From contig OZ023267.1 in the NCBI GenBank assembly GCA_964006375.1, forward strand, positions 19,964,539-20,028,538: 64,000 bases of DNA, in the 5' to 3' direction. The stretch comes from Tillus elongatus (taxonomy: Eukaryota > Arthropoda > Insecta > Coleoptera > Cleridae). A program made the translations under genes and the position numbers. Under the pieces are notes generated by a model. The model searched no databases. It was not told the DNA's origin and worked only from the letters and a program-made list of their open reading frames with translations. This document shows positions 37,625-51,024 of the stretch, one piece after another; within the stretch, counting starts at the first letter, position 1; each line of letters starts with the position of its first letter.

Positions 37625-38447
37625 TTTCAACAACACACCACGAGGGCCTACAGCCTAAACACTATCGTCCGTAGGTGTCGACAAGGAGGAAAGAGGCAAC
37701 TTGGTAATTGTGCACTTGAAGGTTTGGAGGTTCAGAAGAGAAGGACAAACATGTGCCGGCAAGGAATTCCACAACTTCGAAGTCCTCGGCACAAAAGAGC
37801 GGGCATAACAAGATTTTCTATGTCTGGTGACCTGGACCGTAAAAGGGTGGATTCGCTCTGTTCTCCTGGTAGATCTGTTGGGAGCAGCAGGTGGAGGAAC
37901 TATGGAAGAAAGCTCCTCTGAGCAGTTCCCGTGCAGATATGTATAAAAAAGAGAGAGGTCACCAACGGAACGTCGGTGGGCAAGGGATGGCAGCCTTTAG
38001 GTGAGGGTAGGGTTACCAATGAGACGTATAGCTCTCATCTGAATGGAGTCCAGGGTAGCGAGTGTAGAAGCGGCAGCGACACCCCAGATGTGGGAGCAGT
38101 ATTCGAGGTTTGGCCTTATTTGTGAAGTATATAAGGTATAGATAGTAGCCGGTGAAAAGTATTTGCGAGCCCCGCAGAGGAAACCTAATTTCTCAGCAGC
38201 CGCTTCTGCAATTGATGTCACATGTTGGTGCCAATTGAGATTTCGATCCACAGAAATGCCAACAAGTGAAAAGGACTTATTACTTTGAATAACTTGGTTG
38301 TTCATTGTGATGGCTCTAAGGGTGGTGTATCTTTAATGAGAAAAAAAGCAATGAGATTTGGTGGGGTTGAATTGTACAAGATTTCTACTTCCCCAGTCTA
38401 ATATTTTTTGGAGATCCACAGAGACAGAACCCTCCATGAGTCTGCTC
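37625..38447 (-). pseudogene. Jockey/CR1-type LINE, 3' fragment
   Basis: Minus-strand copy of the C-terminal part of the LINE at 13833-18645. 38305-37997 reads FSLVGISVDRNLNWHQHVTS, then EYCSHIWGVAAAS and RAIRLIGNPTLT; further frames (37931-38125, 37724-37921) are opposite-strand shadows of the rest. It is 5'-truncated at ~38447 and keeps the 3' end CACCACGAGGG/ACAACACACC, reversed. No palm domain. Confidence 0.8.
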
Positions 38448-39344
38448 GTTAAAAGGAACGTTCGTTAAATCTGCTACTCGTAAAATCTGCACCTTACTAT
38501 TATTGAATTTTATTAATGAAAATTTATTAAAATCTGGCATAATAATCGCATGTTTAAATTTGTTTATTAATTCCATGTGATATTCCGTGTTATATTTTTG
38601 ATAAAGCAGAATCTCAGAAGTATTCTAGATCCAGCACAATAGCAGATTCATAGTTTAGATCATAGATAAATTGTATTTATGGCTTAGATTGTCTTGGTTA
38701 TTTTGACACTGTTGCTATGTGCAAGACGTGATTTCACCCAGTGGGTTAATATGTTCCAGGCTCACGAAACCTCGCCGAAAGATATCAATACAATCTTTTA
38801 AATGAAAATAATCCACCTATAGATTTCGCAAGTATTTAAATAAAGAATGTTTGGGGTTCAATGACACAGACATTGGTCGTGAGACGTTCAGTTTCCATCA
38901 ATGTCTTGGCAAACGTCTACTAATTATGATTCCTCTTACGATAGCTGTAATTCCTTAGTGCTCCTCGGAGAGAGTAATACAAGATATATACAACTTAACA
39001 CTACTGTTATAAAACAATTAGCAAGGTCGATATGATCGTGTTAACAAACGCAGTCCTGACAAGTGTTGGATTCCAGCCTGGATTCTAACGATTTTCTTCT
39101 TAATTGATAGCCGACAGCTTAATTATGATGATTTAAAAATATTGATTGCTAATAGTTTGACTTTCCATTTGCTAACGAGTGTGTAATATAGCTATTCAAA
39201 TTTTTTTACACGATAACACACAGTTTTGTATTTAGTTCCATATGGACGTGTTAAAAAATGCAGTTCTGACAAGTGGATTCCAGCCTAGGCTCTAATCAGT
39301 AGCGGCTCGTGCCTAAATGCATTAGGCGTGCGCAAGAGAAAAAA
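38448..39344. other. Unassigned non-coding DNA
   Basis: AT-rich. GTTCTGACAAGTG...TTCCAGCCT occurs twice (39055 and 39265, with TCCTGACAAGTG in the first), an unexplained ~210-bp-spaced direct repeat. Nothing else recognised. Confidence 0.4.
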
Positions 39345-39564
39345 AGTTCGGGACGCAGCAAGTGCGTTATGGTAGTAAATTTTTATTAAATGCTTCAAAT
39401 TTGAATAACTTAGGTTTCTACGAACTTATGAAGTTGAATTTTAGTGTATAGTAGGGCCTTACCCAGGAAAACATATACACCAAATTTCATTAAAATACCT
39501 TTGTAATTTTCGTAGAAAAACATTTTTTGAAACAAAACTCAAAATTTTGCCGGAAAACGCTATA

Positions 39565-40073
39565 GTGTTATAAAAAAAGGGATTCCAATTTGAAAATCGC
39601 GAGATTTTTGAAATTTCTCATTGCAAACTTCAAGAATTTTTTTTGGACACTCTGTATACTCTATCATTAGTCTCGATGTGGAAATAGATGAAGTGAAATA
39701 TCTTTCAAGACAATTCTAAAAATCGTAACGAAATATGTTCTTATTATAAAAATATCGGTATCTTTATGACTGGCCGTAAATGTCAAATTTTATCTTAAAG
39801 TCTAAATATCTTCTGGGCGGTTGATGTGAGGTATAGAATATTATTTATAAAAAGTGTTCAGAATTTATTGTAGAATCCGAAACTGTAATAAAATATAGGG
39901 TGTTCCATTTAAAATACGCGAATCGACGTCTACTTCCGGTATAACCGGAAGTGCCGCCATCTTGCAAATATTTTTAACCTGTGGCCCCCAACGACTTTAG
40001 TGTAATATCCAATTTTTAGGTTTCTCCTATTGATAGTTTTCCCGAAATCGATCGTGGGACCTCCCGGGCGACC

Positions 40074-40078
<5 letters not shown>
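39565..40078. repeat. Detached mariner-like arm
   Basis: Module order as in 3838-4337: a short module ending GACACTCTGTATA (39660), a ~235-bp spacer, then ATAGGGTGTTCCATTT (39896) to ACCACCCTATATA (40078), enclosing ACTTCCGGTATAACCGGAAG. Confidence 0.55.

Positions 40079-40157
<79 letters not shown>
40077..40157. repeat. (AT)n tract, ~80 bp
   Basis: Runs from the arm tip CACCCTATATA into AAACTGTCTAACTGACG. Confidence 0.95.
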
Positions 40158-40162
<5 letters not shown>

Positions 40163-40885
40163 TCTAACTGACGTTGTGTTTGGGTTCTAGGGGCCCTAAT
40201 TCGCTCATGAATTTTAGTAGATAGCGTAACCCCTATAGTGTAAGTATGTACCGTATTTCACCAAACTAACTTTTTGTTTGAAAGAGTGCAAAAATTTTCC
40301 GAAGATAAATTTAAAATTTTCAAAAAAAAAAACTGTCTGACTTTCCTGGCCAACGAACCTATCCACGTAATTTACACAAAAACTGCACGAGCCAGGATAC
40401 AATTATTTACAGAAAGCTTTTTGACAGAAATAAAAACAATATTTACATGCAGATTTGTAAACAATCTGTTTTCAAGACAATTCGCCATTTTTTTTTACAA
40501 AGATTGGATAAGTCATTTAAAAGCGTATATGGCATCTCGAAATATTTTGTATAACTTTAATGAGATTTGTAATACAAGTTTCTTTTAAAGATACTTACAC
40601 TATCTACAGATACAGAAAAATTTAGTTATTTAGCTTCTTGAAAATTGAATTTTGGGAATTTTTCTCAAAAGGAGGTAGAATACAAGATTTTTTTGATAAT
40701 AGAGAGATATCGATGGCAACACTTTCGAAAGAATTCTTCAAATGTGCGCGTACTAGGACCTCTAAAATCGATCTTCAAGGTCTGTGTAGGTTAGAGTATT
40801 AATTTTAGTAATATGCCGTATAAAGATAGTGTAAAATTCTTATGAAAATTCGCTACTATAACGGATTTGCTGCGTCCCGAATCTT

Positions 40886-41160
40886 TTAAAATTTATTTAA
40901 AAAGGTTGAATTTATATTTACAGCTCTCTGTTGATATACAAACAACTATTGTATTAACACCCATTTTGAGAGTGACCATCAACGAGGACATTGGATTCTA
41001 TTTTTCAATTAAGATTTGCTTGCAATAATTGCACTTAGTACAATTTTTTCAAGCGAAACAACGGCCAGTTACATCATGATATTCTTCTATGTGAAAATGT
41101 TTTAAAATTTTGAAAAAACATAACTACTTTTTCAAAACTAGCTTCACCATTCCAATGTCC
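40886..41160. other. Unassigned spacer
   Basis: Nothing recognised between the composite repeat and a LINE. Confidence 0.35.
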
Positions 41161-42695
41161 AATTCCAGTCCCCAAGGTCGCGCATAAAATGACGGATATC
41201 ATTTTCAAAACTAAAAATGTACGAAAGATGCTCTCTTCTCTTAATACCGGGAAAGTCTCTACCCTTGACGAGATCCCAGCAACTGTTCTCAAAAAATGCG
41301 CATCAGAGCTTGCTTCTGCCCTAACTCGTCTGTTTCAGACATCTTACAATAGAGGCATGTTCCCTAGTAACTGGAAAAATGCTCGAGTACAACCCGTCCC
41401 CAAAAAAGGATCCAAAGCGCTTCCTAGCAACTACAGGCCTATTTCTACCCTTTCAGTCGTCTCTAAAGTAATGGAAAAGTATATAAACACCGATTTACTA
41501 AAATTTCTTGAAAAACACAGTCTAATCTACGACAGGCAGTATAGATTCTGTCAGCGCAGATCAACTGCCGACCTCCTTTCCTTTGTCACCCATTCTTGTA
41601 ACAAGTCTATGGAACTACACGGTGAATCCTAGATTGTCGCTTTAGACATATCCAAAGCATTCGACCAGGTCTAGCACGCAGCGCTGCTTAATAAACTTCC
41701 GGCCTATGGCCTACCACCAAAACTCTGTACCTGGACAGCAAATTTCCTCTCCAACCGGACCATTTCTGTTGTCTCTAAAGTATATCCAATCAATGCAGGA
41801 GTCCCTCAATGACCTACTCTCTAGCACATCCAACCAAGTTCACAGTTACGCGGATGACAGCACCCTCCACTCAAATATACAATATTCTAAGCCTGTCTCT
41901 TTAGCTCAATTATATGAGGATCGCAGACTCATTGAGGGTTCTGTCTCTGTGGATCTCCAAAAAATATTAGACTGGGGAAGTAAAAATCTTGTACAATTCA
42001 ACTCCACCAAATCTCAGTCTTGCTTTCTATCTCATAAGAGATACACCAGCCCTAGACCCATCACAATGAACAACCAAGTTTTCAAGGTAATGAGTCCTTT
42101 TCACTTGTTGGCATTTCTGTGGATCAAAATCTCAATTGGCCCCAACATTTCACATCAATTGCAGAAGCGGCTGCTAAGACATTAGGTTTCCTTTTCCGGG
42201 CTCGCAAATACTTTTCACCAGCTAATCTCTCTAGCTTGTATACTTCACAAATAAGGCCAAACCTCGAATACTGCTCCCACATGTGGGGTGCCGCTGCCGC
42301 TTCTACACTCGCTATCCTGGATTCCATTCAGAAGATAGCTATACGTCTCATCGGTGACCCTACCCTCACACAAAGGCTACCGTCCCTTGCCCACCGACGT
42401 GCCGTTGGTGACCTCTCTTTCTTTTATAGATATCTGCACGAGCACTGCTCAGAGGAACTTTCTTCCATAGTTCCTCCACCTTCTGCCCCCAACAGATCTA
42501 CCAGGGGAACAGAGCGGATGCACCCTGTGACTGTCGCGGTTACCAGATATAGAACATCTTATTATGCCCGCTTTTTTCTGCCGAGGACTTCCAAGTTGTG
42601 GAATTCCTTGCCGGCACATGTTTTTCCTTCTACTCCAAACCTCCAAACCTTCAGTGAGCCCCCGTGGTGGGTTGTTGAAATTAAAAAAACACCTC
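41161..42695 (+). pseudogene. Jockey/CR1-type LINE, RT to C-terminus, with internal deletions
   Basis: Same family as 13833-18645. 41189-41632 holds the RT fingers (STLDEIPATVLKKCASELAS, PKKGSKALPSNYRPI, RSTADLLSFVTHS). A stop and frameshifts follow around motif A (ALDISKAFDQV). At ~41812 GTCCCTCAATGACC lacks ~40 bp present in other copies, removing the block between VPQ and the YADD motif. 42119-42715 gives the C-terminal domain (EYCSHMWGAAAAS, SFFYRYLHEHCSEEL). It ends near GTGGTGGGTTGTTGAAATT. 5'-truncated at ~41161; dead. Confidence 0.85.
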
Positions 42696-43339
42696 AGCAA
42701 CCAGTTCTAACTTAAATAATAAGACTCCTGCTCCTAGTAGTAAAAATGTTCTGTATAAAATATCTAAAATGCTAAATAATTCAGCTATATACATTATGTT
42801 CATTGTTTTTTAGGGCGATAGTGTTGCACCAGTGCTCAGAAATACCCAAAGCGTTGATAGAGTTCTGGTGTACGAGCAATTCCAATTGACAGTTTAACTG
42901 TTTTACACTAAAGGTTAAAAACAACATCACTTGATGGAAAATTCCACAAAGACAGATTTACTGAACGTTTGCTCTAACTAAATAAGCAGAGTGTATGTGA
43001 AACTTTAGTAGCAGTTATTTTTCTTTGGAGTTTATATCGCAGGACTACAGCAGCGTTAGCATTGTTTATTTTGAAGTGGATTTACTGCATAGTGTCACGT
43101 TTGTCGGTGGATGTAGAACCAAGTTTGATGATAAAAACTCCCCAACCGTATAAGAATTCTCAAGCATATAAATCACACCAATATGGTTTATAATTGTTAC
43201 ATGAGTAGACAAGTTAATTGATCCAATTTTTTCGACCTATAAACGACAATACAATCCAAGACTATGTAGTTTCTTTTCTTCTAGGAAAACTTTATATTGA
43301 GCTCACTTTCATTCCCCTCTTGTATTGTTTATCCATTTT
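42696..43339. other. Unassigned non-coding DNA
   Basis: No gene or family block recognised. Confidence 0.4.
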
Positions 43340-43372
43340 AGTGAATTTTCTTTAAAAAAAGCATACATACAT

Positions 43373-43374
<2 letters not shown>
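43340..43374 (-). repeat. CGCAG repeat, tail stub
   Basis: TTTTAGTGAATTTTCTTTAA is the outer end of block L reversed, adjoining ATACATACATAGATAT. Confidence 0.5.

Positions 43375-43437
<63 letters not shown>
43375..43437. repeat. (AT)n tract, ~62 bp
   Basis: Ends where LINE sequence TTGTTACATGTTACATC begins. It creates an artefactual Ile-Tyr leader fused to the LINE frame. Confidence 0.95.
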
Positions 43438-43440
<3 letters not shown>

Positions 43441-44848
43441 ACATGTTACATCATTCCTCCTGAAGGGATTGGAAAAAATACTGGACGGGTACATCAGGGG
43501 GAACATCTTAGTCAACAACCCACTAAATACCCAACAGGATGCCTACCAAACTGGTAAATCTACTGAGTTAGCACTCAACAATCTCGTCGAGAAAACCACA
43601 CACTCCCTGGATAACGGGGAGGTGGCGATGGCTGCATTTCTCGACATTGAAGGAGCATTTAATAATGCATTACCCATCTCCTTCTACGAAGCCACTATCG
43701 CTACAGGGGTGGAACCTACTATTTGTGGCTGGATCGGAAGCATGCTTCACAATCGGACCGTTATTACCTCGTTGCAGGGGGAGGTGGTCAGCTTCAGGGC
43801 TGCGAGGTGGTGCCCTCAGGGGGGAGTTCTATCCCCCCTGCTGTGGTCCCTCTTTGTGGACGATTTGCTGGCTATACTCGGGCTGTGGGAGGTTGAGATC
43901 CAAGCGTATGCTGATGATCTAGTCATAATAGTTAGGGGCAAATCTGAGGAGGAACTGGCAAGTACTCTTCAAGAGACACTAAATGTAGTCAATTATTGGT
44001 GTTGGAGGGAACAGATGTCTGTGAACCCTCGCAAAACGATCATTGTTCCATTTACCAGAAGAAGGAGGTTTGACAGATTAAAACCACCTATTCTTATGGG
44101 GGAAACGATTCCATTTACGGAACAAGCAAAATATCTGGGGGTTACCCTAGATAAGAAGCTCAGCCGGGACGTAGAGTTAGAAAATGTAATCCGCAGGGCT
44201 AAACTGTCCCTGTGGACATGCCGTAGAATCTGTAGAAATAACTGGGGAACAAACCCTCAACAGATGTACTGGCTCTATGTAGTGGTTATCAGACCAATGA
44301 TAACATATGGAGCCATAGTTTGGTGGCCTAAGGCACTTCGTTGTATCGCGAGGACCAAACTGGCTCATCTACAGAGACAAGCGTGTCTAATGATAGCGGG
44401 AGCAATATGCACCGCACCATCAGCCGCTCTGGAGGTCCTCTTTAATATTTCAACACTGCACATATGGCTGGAAAGGGTGGCGAGGTGAACAACGTACAGA
44501 TTAAAACAAACGGCCGACAGGATGCCGAGGGAAGTCAGTCTGGGAGGGTCCGGACTCCTCGATGACATTGAGGGTCATGGGATTCTGGGAATGGTCTCAG
44601 CACTTGATGCCTACAAAGATGAGTAGATATCTGTTTTTCAAGACCGTCCTTCAGGAAAGGGAGGACTGGGAACAAAATCAAACGACTGTACTGAGAGCCG
44701 CGCTCTGCTGGTATTCTGACGGCTCCAAAACCAATATGGGAATAGGAGCCGGTGCATATGGGGGCAACACCGATGCTGGACTATCAGCTAGCCTCGGCAA
44801 GTAGGCAACCATACACCAGGCAGAAGTGGATATAGACTCAAAAAGGGG
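43438..44848 (+). pseudogene. R1/I-group LINE fragment: reverse transcriptase and RNase H start
   Basis: One open frame to 44488, the longest RT frame in the window: LLKGLEKILDGYI, TQQDAYQTGKSTELALNNL, motif A AAFLDIEGAFNNA, CPQGGVLSPLLW, catalytic YADD (43907-43918), SVNPRKT and AKYLGVTLDKKL, then RPMITYGAIVWWP and CLMIAGAICTAPSAALEVLF. After a stop the frame 44562-44804 holds WYSDGSKTNMGIGAGAYG, the first catalytic block of RNase H; a TAG precedes ATIHQAEV with the next acidic residue. 5' side truncated at the (AT)n tract, 3' side cut inside RNase H at ~44848. Confidence 0.88.
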
Positions 44849-46170
<1,322 letters not shown>

Positions 46171-46439
46171 AAGAAGAAAAACTTCGTACTTTGTAGCCTT
46201 TTTTAAGCACACTGCACGCACAGAGCAGTGTGAGATTTGGCATAGTTAAAGTTCATATAAAAAAGGAGAGTAGAAAGATTAAATGTATAATATGTTTTAC
46301 AAGTAGATTAGGCAATGCTTTGTTCTAATTAGACAGTAGGATTTCCATTGCCAGATTTTAGCTGACGGTTAATATATTAATATGTCAATGTAAAATACAT
46401 ATTACTATATGGTTTTTCTTTTGTTTCCATAGTCATTTT

Positions 46440-46547
46440 GGAATTGGGTTTGTTAGTGGGTTTTCTCAAAAAATTTACTAACATAAGGAGAACGCGACTT
46501 TTGCATTTGGAAAAAATGTCTTTAAATGAACGTGAGCTGGGCGCCCT

Positions 46548-46553
<6 letters not shown>
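46440..46553 (-). repeat. CGCAG repeat, tail block L, diverged
   Basis: TTAGTGGGTTTTCTC, ATAAGGAGAACGCGACTTTT and AATGAACGTGAGCTGGGC correspond to the reversed tail. Confidence 0.55.

Positions 46554-46640
<87 letters not shown>
46554..46640. repeat. (AC)n-(AT)n compound microsatellite
   Basis: About 16 AC units followed by about 27 AT units. Confidence 0.95.
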
Positions 46641-46643
<3 letters not shown>

Positions 46644-46850
46644 ACCGATAACTCAGAAAATAAAACATAATAGGCCGAATTTGATCATATTTAGTGCGTA
46701 CTTTACTTTTACAAGTGGCTTGGTTAAGTTCGTTATTCAGTAAAATCGTACCACTTTTACCTGGAAAATTTTAGGTTTTCTTCCGGAAAATTTTTACACC
46801 TCTGGAAATAACAAATCTATTGCAACCAAATTTGGTACGCGACTTTATAT
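46641..46850 (-). repeat. CGCAG repeat, body block B, interrupted
   Basis: CACACCGATAACTCAGAAAA to TTTGGTACGCGACTTTATAT, then stops in mid-family order. Confidence 0.75.
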
Positions 46851-48620
46851 TGTAGAATGTGAATTTGTAACGAAAAATTATTACTTAACCCCACGTTGTG
46901 GAGACAGTATAACGTAAAATAATTTACTGTAATAAATGCCACACTGTTTGGGTGGCAGTATAACTAAAAATATACTAAAGCCCAGTATAACGAAAAATAT
47001 TTATTGAACACTAAAATAATATAATATACGTAATATAATATGACACAAATTATCTCAGGGCTTGGGTTCAGGCACTTGCAGTTGGTAGGTTTTAAAATGT
47101 ATAAATAAAAATCAGGCATTATGAATAAAATCAGTTTATTTAAAAAGTTATTGAGTCTATACAATGCAGTGAATTGAATTAAGCAAATTGGATAAAAGAA
47201 AAATATGAATCGATTCCTTTGACATGGCATATAGCACTGTAAAAATGAATTGTGGAGAATACCCTACTCAAAAAAAGCCACAGATAAATAGTGTACTTAA
47301 CTTTCAGCTTTAGGTTGAGGGGCTCCTCCCTGGCGATGGTGTTGAAGGGGTCTCCTCCCTAGCATAGTGAGGTGTTGCTACTTAAAGGTGGTATTGTTGA
47401 GGGGCTCCTTAACGGTGTGTCATTCAGGGGGCTCCTTAATGATGTTGTTGTTGAGGGGGCTCCATAACGGTGTTGAAGGGGCCCGTGTCTAGCGATGTGC
47501 CATTTAGGGGGCTCCTTAATTATGTTGTTGCTGAGGGGGCTCCTTAACGGTGTTGAAGAGGCACGTGCCTAGCGATGTGCCATTTAGGGGGCTCCTTAAT
47601 GATGTTGTTGTTGAGGGGGCTCCTTAACTGTGTTGAAGAGGCTCGTGCCTAGCGATGTGCCATTTAGGGGGCTCCTTAATGATGTTGTTGTTGAGGAGGC
47701 TCCTTAACGGTGTTGAAGAGGCTCGTGCCTAGCGATGTGCCATTTAGGGGGCTCCTTAATGATGTTGTTCTTGAGGGGGCCCCTTAACTGTGTTGAAGAG
47801 GCTCGTGCCTAGCGATGTGCCATTTAGGGGGCTCCTTAATGATGTTGTTGTTGAGGAGGCTCCTTAACGGTGTTGAAGAGGCTCGTGCCTAGCGATGTGC
47901 CATTTAGGGGGCTCCTTAATGATGTTGTTGTTGAGGGGGCTCCTTAACGGTGTTGAAGAGGCTCGTGCCAAGCGATGTGCCATTTAGGGGGCTCCTTAAT
48001 GATGTTGTTGTTGAGGAGGCTCCTTAACGGTGTTGAAGAGGTTCGTGCCTAGCGATGTGCCATTTAGGGGGCTCCTTAATGATGTTGTTGTTGAGGGGGC
48101 TCCTTAACGGTGTTGAAGAGGCTCGTGCCTAGCGATGTGCCATTTAGGGGGCTCCTTAATGATGTTGTTGTTGAGGGGGCTCCTTAACGGTGTTGAAGAG
48201 GCTCGTGTCTAGCGGTGGTGTTGAAGGGGGATCGTCCCTAGCGATGGTGTTGAAGGGGTCTCCCCCCTAGCGATGGTGTTGAAGAGGCTCGTGCCTAGCG
48301 GGGTGCGATTTAGGCATGCTGTTTTCTTACCAAAATTTAGCTGTAAGATTTCATCTCTTGGTCGATTTTAAACAGAAGAGAGCGTGGCATGCGTTGCAAG
48401 CGTATATAAAGATTATCTTATCGCAGACAAGTCACAAAATTAGCTCGAATGCAGGCGTGTTCCAGTGAGTTGGGTGCGGTAGAGTAACCGACCGCCGAGT
48501 TTGACGTCACTGAAGGGACTTGGATGCTGACGTCACAAAAGGGGTAGATTCGGAAGCCTTAAAGTGAACGGCGTTGAAGCGTGTGACATGTCACGTTTAT
48601 TAAATTCACACGACATGTTA
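46851..48620. mobile_element. Insertion in block B carrying an 80-bp minisatellite (LTR-like?)
   Basis: Non-family sequence begins TGTAGAATGTG right after TTTATAT of block B. Family-like sequence (AATTACACACGAAAATTTAG) appears again after GACATGTTACA at ~48620. TGT...ACA borders suggest an LTR, but a target duplication is not clear. The left 150 bp hold four degenerate AGTATAACGAAAAATAT repeats. GCGTATATAAAG at 48401 is a TATA-box candidate followed by a TCGCAGA-type initiator region. No coding frame. Confidence 0.35.
47305..48310. repeat. 80-bp minisatellite with 160-bp higher-order alternation
   Basis: CATTTAGGGGGCTCCTTAAT (or CATTCAGG) starts units at 47421, 47501, 47581, 47661, 47741, 47821, 47901, 47981, 48061 and 48141; degenerate units extend both ways. 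Each unit has two GGGGGCTCCTTAA half-units. From 47581 to 48061 units alternate TTGAGGGGGC and TTGAGGAGGC. Confidence 0.95.
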
Positions 48621-48756
48621 CAAATTACACACGAAAATTTAGATACATATTAGGTATATATGTAATTTGAATATTATGAATTTTTTAGCAAATTTTCGTG
48701 TCAAAAAAGATTATGTAAAATTATTTTTGTGTTTTTGAACAAATCATTTTTGGAAG

Positions 48757-48759
<3 letters not shown>

Positions 48760-48838
<79 letters not shown>
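48760..48838. repeat. (TA)n tract left of the 3.25-kb mariner-like element
   Basis: About 78 bp ending exactly in the tip TACAGGGTGATTGC. Confidence 0.95.
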
Positions 48839-48841
<3 letters not shown>

Positions 48842-49736
48842 GGTGATTGCTGAGAATTGCTCATTAGAAGTTTATGACCTTCTCATCCGATTTGACAGCT
48901 GAAAATTTGGATTCGGCCATTATACGATATTCCCATTCTGATTAAAATAGTTCCACTACTCTAGCATTTCCGGTTATACCGGAAGTCGCTACCAACTTCG
49001 TTATTTTAAATGAGACACCCTGTATATTTTTGCATTTTCAGAAAGACGATCCAATTTGGGATAGATTTTATATAATATTTTCTGCACTTAGCGATATTAG
49101 TTTTTGAAATATTGACGATTTTTGAAAAATATTTGTTATCACAGCTCTTTTTATAATTTGATATATCCTTGTAAAGTGTAAATCTAGAAAATTTATTTTT
49201 GGACAACAGATTGCTGGTAACTATGTCTTGCAAAATTATTGGAATGAAAATCTATTTTTTATACAGGGTGTGCGATAACAGCCTGAGAAAATATCGAAAT
49301 TTAAGAGGGTATAACTTGATTTTTTCAAATGGAACATCCTATATATTTCTATTCCAAAGCATTTTACAGACATAACTCTGCAACTTTTATTAACTATGTC
49401 CTATACCTAAATAGCACAATTTCTGAGATATTGTTAGTTTCCTGAACTGATATATTTAATATCGCAGCAGATAATTTTAATTCCAATGTTTTCATGGCGT
49501 TATATTCATGATGACATAACTCTGAAATTTTTATAAACTATGTCCTATACCTAAATAGCATAATTTCTGAGATATCCACCACTCCAACGGGGAATCTATA
49601 TTGGAATTTATACATGAGTTCGTTTATGGAAATAGGAGGCTTTTGTTGCAATGTCAGGCGAGAAAACTGAAATTTGACACATAGTTTAATTTAGTGACAG
49701 CAGTAAAATTATGGCTTGGTTTTTATATAAGTCGCG

Positions 49737-50813
49737 ATGGGAAGTAGAATACGCTTCAGTAATGAAGATATCATGAATATATTCATTATTCACGGTGACT
49801 GCAATAGAATGATTGAAAGAACATGTCGTACATTCAATGAAAAGTTTCCTAACTCGGCACCTTTGGACAGACACCGGTTCAAGAGGCTTCAATCAAAGTT
49901 TTCAAGGTATGGAAGTATAACATCAAGACGAGTAATTTGTAGAGGGAAACTTGAAGATGAGGAAACATGCCAAGTCACAGTTCTTGCATACTTTCATGCA
50001 ATGCCAACAAATTCTATAAGAAATGCGTCTAGTGACTTAGACATGCCTTACTGGATCATTCAACGAATATTGAAGAAGCACAAAACGCATAATTTCTCTT
50101 TTATTCCCGTGCAACACCTCCGTGTTAGCGACTACGAGATGCGGATAAATTATTGCGAACACCTACTGATACGAGTGCAGGAAGATCCTACATTCTTGAG
50201 CAAAATAATCTGGACTGATGAGTCTAACTTTGGCAGAGAGGGTTTGCGAAATATGAAAAATCAGCATTACTGGGCAGCTGAAAATCTGCATATGACACGA
50301 ACTAGGAATTTCCAGCAGAGATTCAGTTGTAATGTTTTCTGCATGATAATGGACGACCGAGTGTGTTTTCATATTTACGATGGCACGCTCACGTCTGAGA
50401 AGTATATTCAGATCCTGAGAACAGTGGTGATGCCATTTGTGGAAAGTCTGTCTGTAAATTAGTCACTCAATTGTTGGTACCAGATGGACGGGGCTCCAGC
50501 GCACAATACCATAGGTGTGTATCATCAGTTAAATGCTATATTTGATGACAGATGGATAGGCAGAAACGGCCCTTGGCACTGGCCAGCAAGATCGCCGGAC
50601 TTGACACCTTTTGATTTTTATATGTGGAGTATAATAAAGTCCAAGGTTTATGAGGTGCATGTCCAATCTAAAGAGGAACTAATCCAACGCATAACGCAAG
50701 CTTTTACCGAGTTAGATCCAGACGAGATACGAAGAACGACCACCGCTGGAGTACATTCAAGAATTTCAGAGTTTTTGAACCAAAACGGAAGTCACATTGA
50801 ACAATTACTTTGA
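49737..50813 (+). pseudogene. DUF4817-type Tc1/mariner transposase, one premature stop
   Basis: Catalyses cut-and-paste movement of the 48839-52091 element, presumably binding its long inverted ends. Start ATG 49737 (MGSRIRFSNEDIMNIFIIHG). Residues ~8-60 are the N-terminal helix-turn-helix (TCRTFNEKFPNSAPLDRHRF), then IQRILKKHKTH as second DNA-binding part. The catalytic core: WTDESNF (~160), MDGAPAH (~251), SPDLTPFDF (~288), giving D,D41D if the last D counts, or 36 to the PDL aspartate. A TAG at 50460-50462 is the only break; the frame continues in phase to 50813, ~358 codons in all, normal family length. The last mile NQNGSHIEQLL is the usual C-terminus. Confidence 0.9.
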
Positions 50814-51024
50814 ATTTTTCAGCTCTGGTTTCATCACAAGTTGTTTTCTTTTCCCCGTTCGCTGTATATAATCAAATCTAGCGTAACTTTACTCTATAAA
50901 TAAGAATTAAATTCATTCAATGTTAGTGTATGATTGTCATGTTACTTTAATAGTTCTGCTATTACATTTTTACAATGATAAGGCCATAATAAGTTGACGT
51001 TCTTTTTTTAACAGAACTTGCTTA

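Larger units (their letters stand above)
39345..40885. repeat. Diverged CGCAG composite copy with outer inverted termini
   Basis: Left terminus TTCGGGACGCAGCAAGTGCG (39347) and right terminus GGATTTGCTGCGTCCCGAA (~40865-40883) are inverted. Inside are a mariner-like arm (39565-40078), an (AT)n tract, tail-like GGTTCTAGGGGCCCTAATTC (40177), and T-like pieces (AAAATTTTCCGAAGATAAAT). It could be one ~1.5-kb element or separately inserted pieces; the shared GGGACG/CGTCCC variant favours one unit. Confidence 0.5.

Noticed and set aside
38448..39344. Gene in one of the few repeat-poor stretches
   Set aside because: No open frame of note, and stops are dense in all frames.
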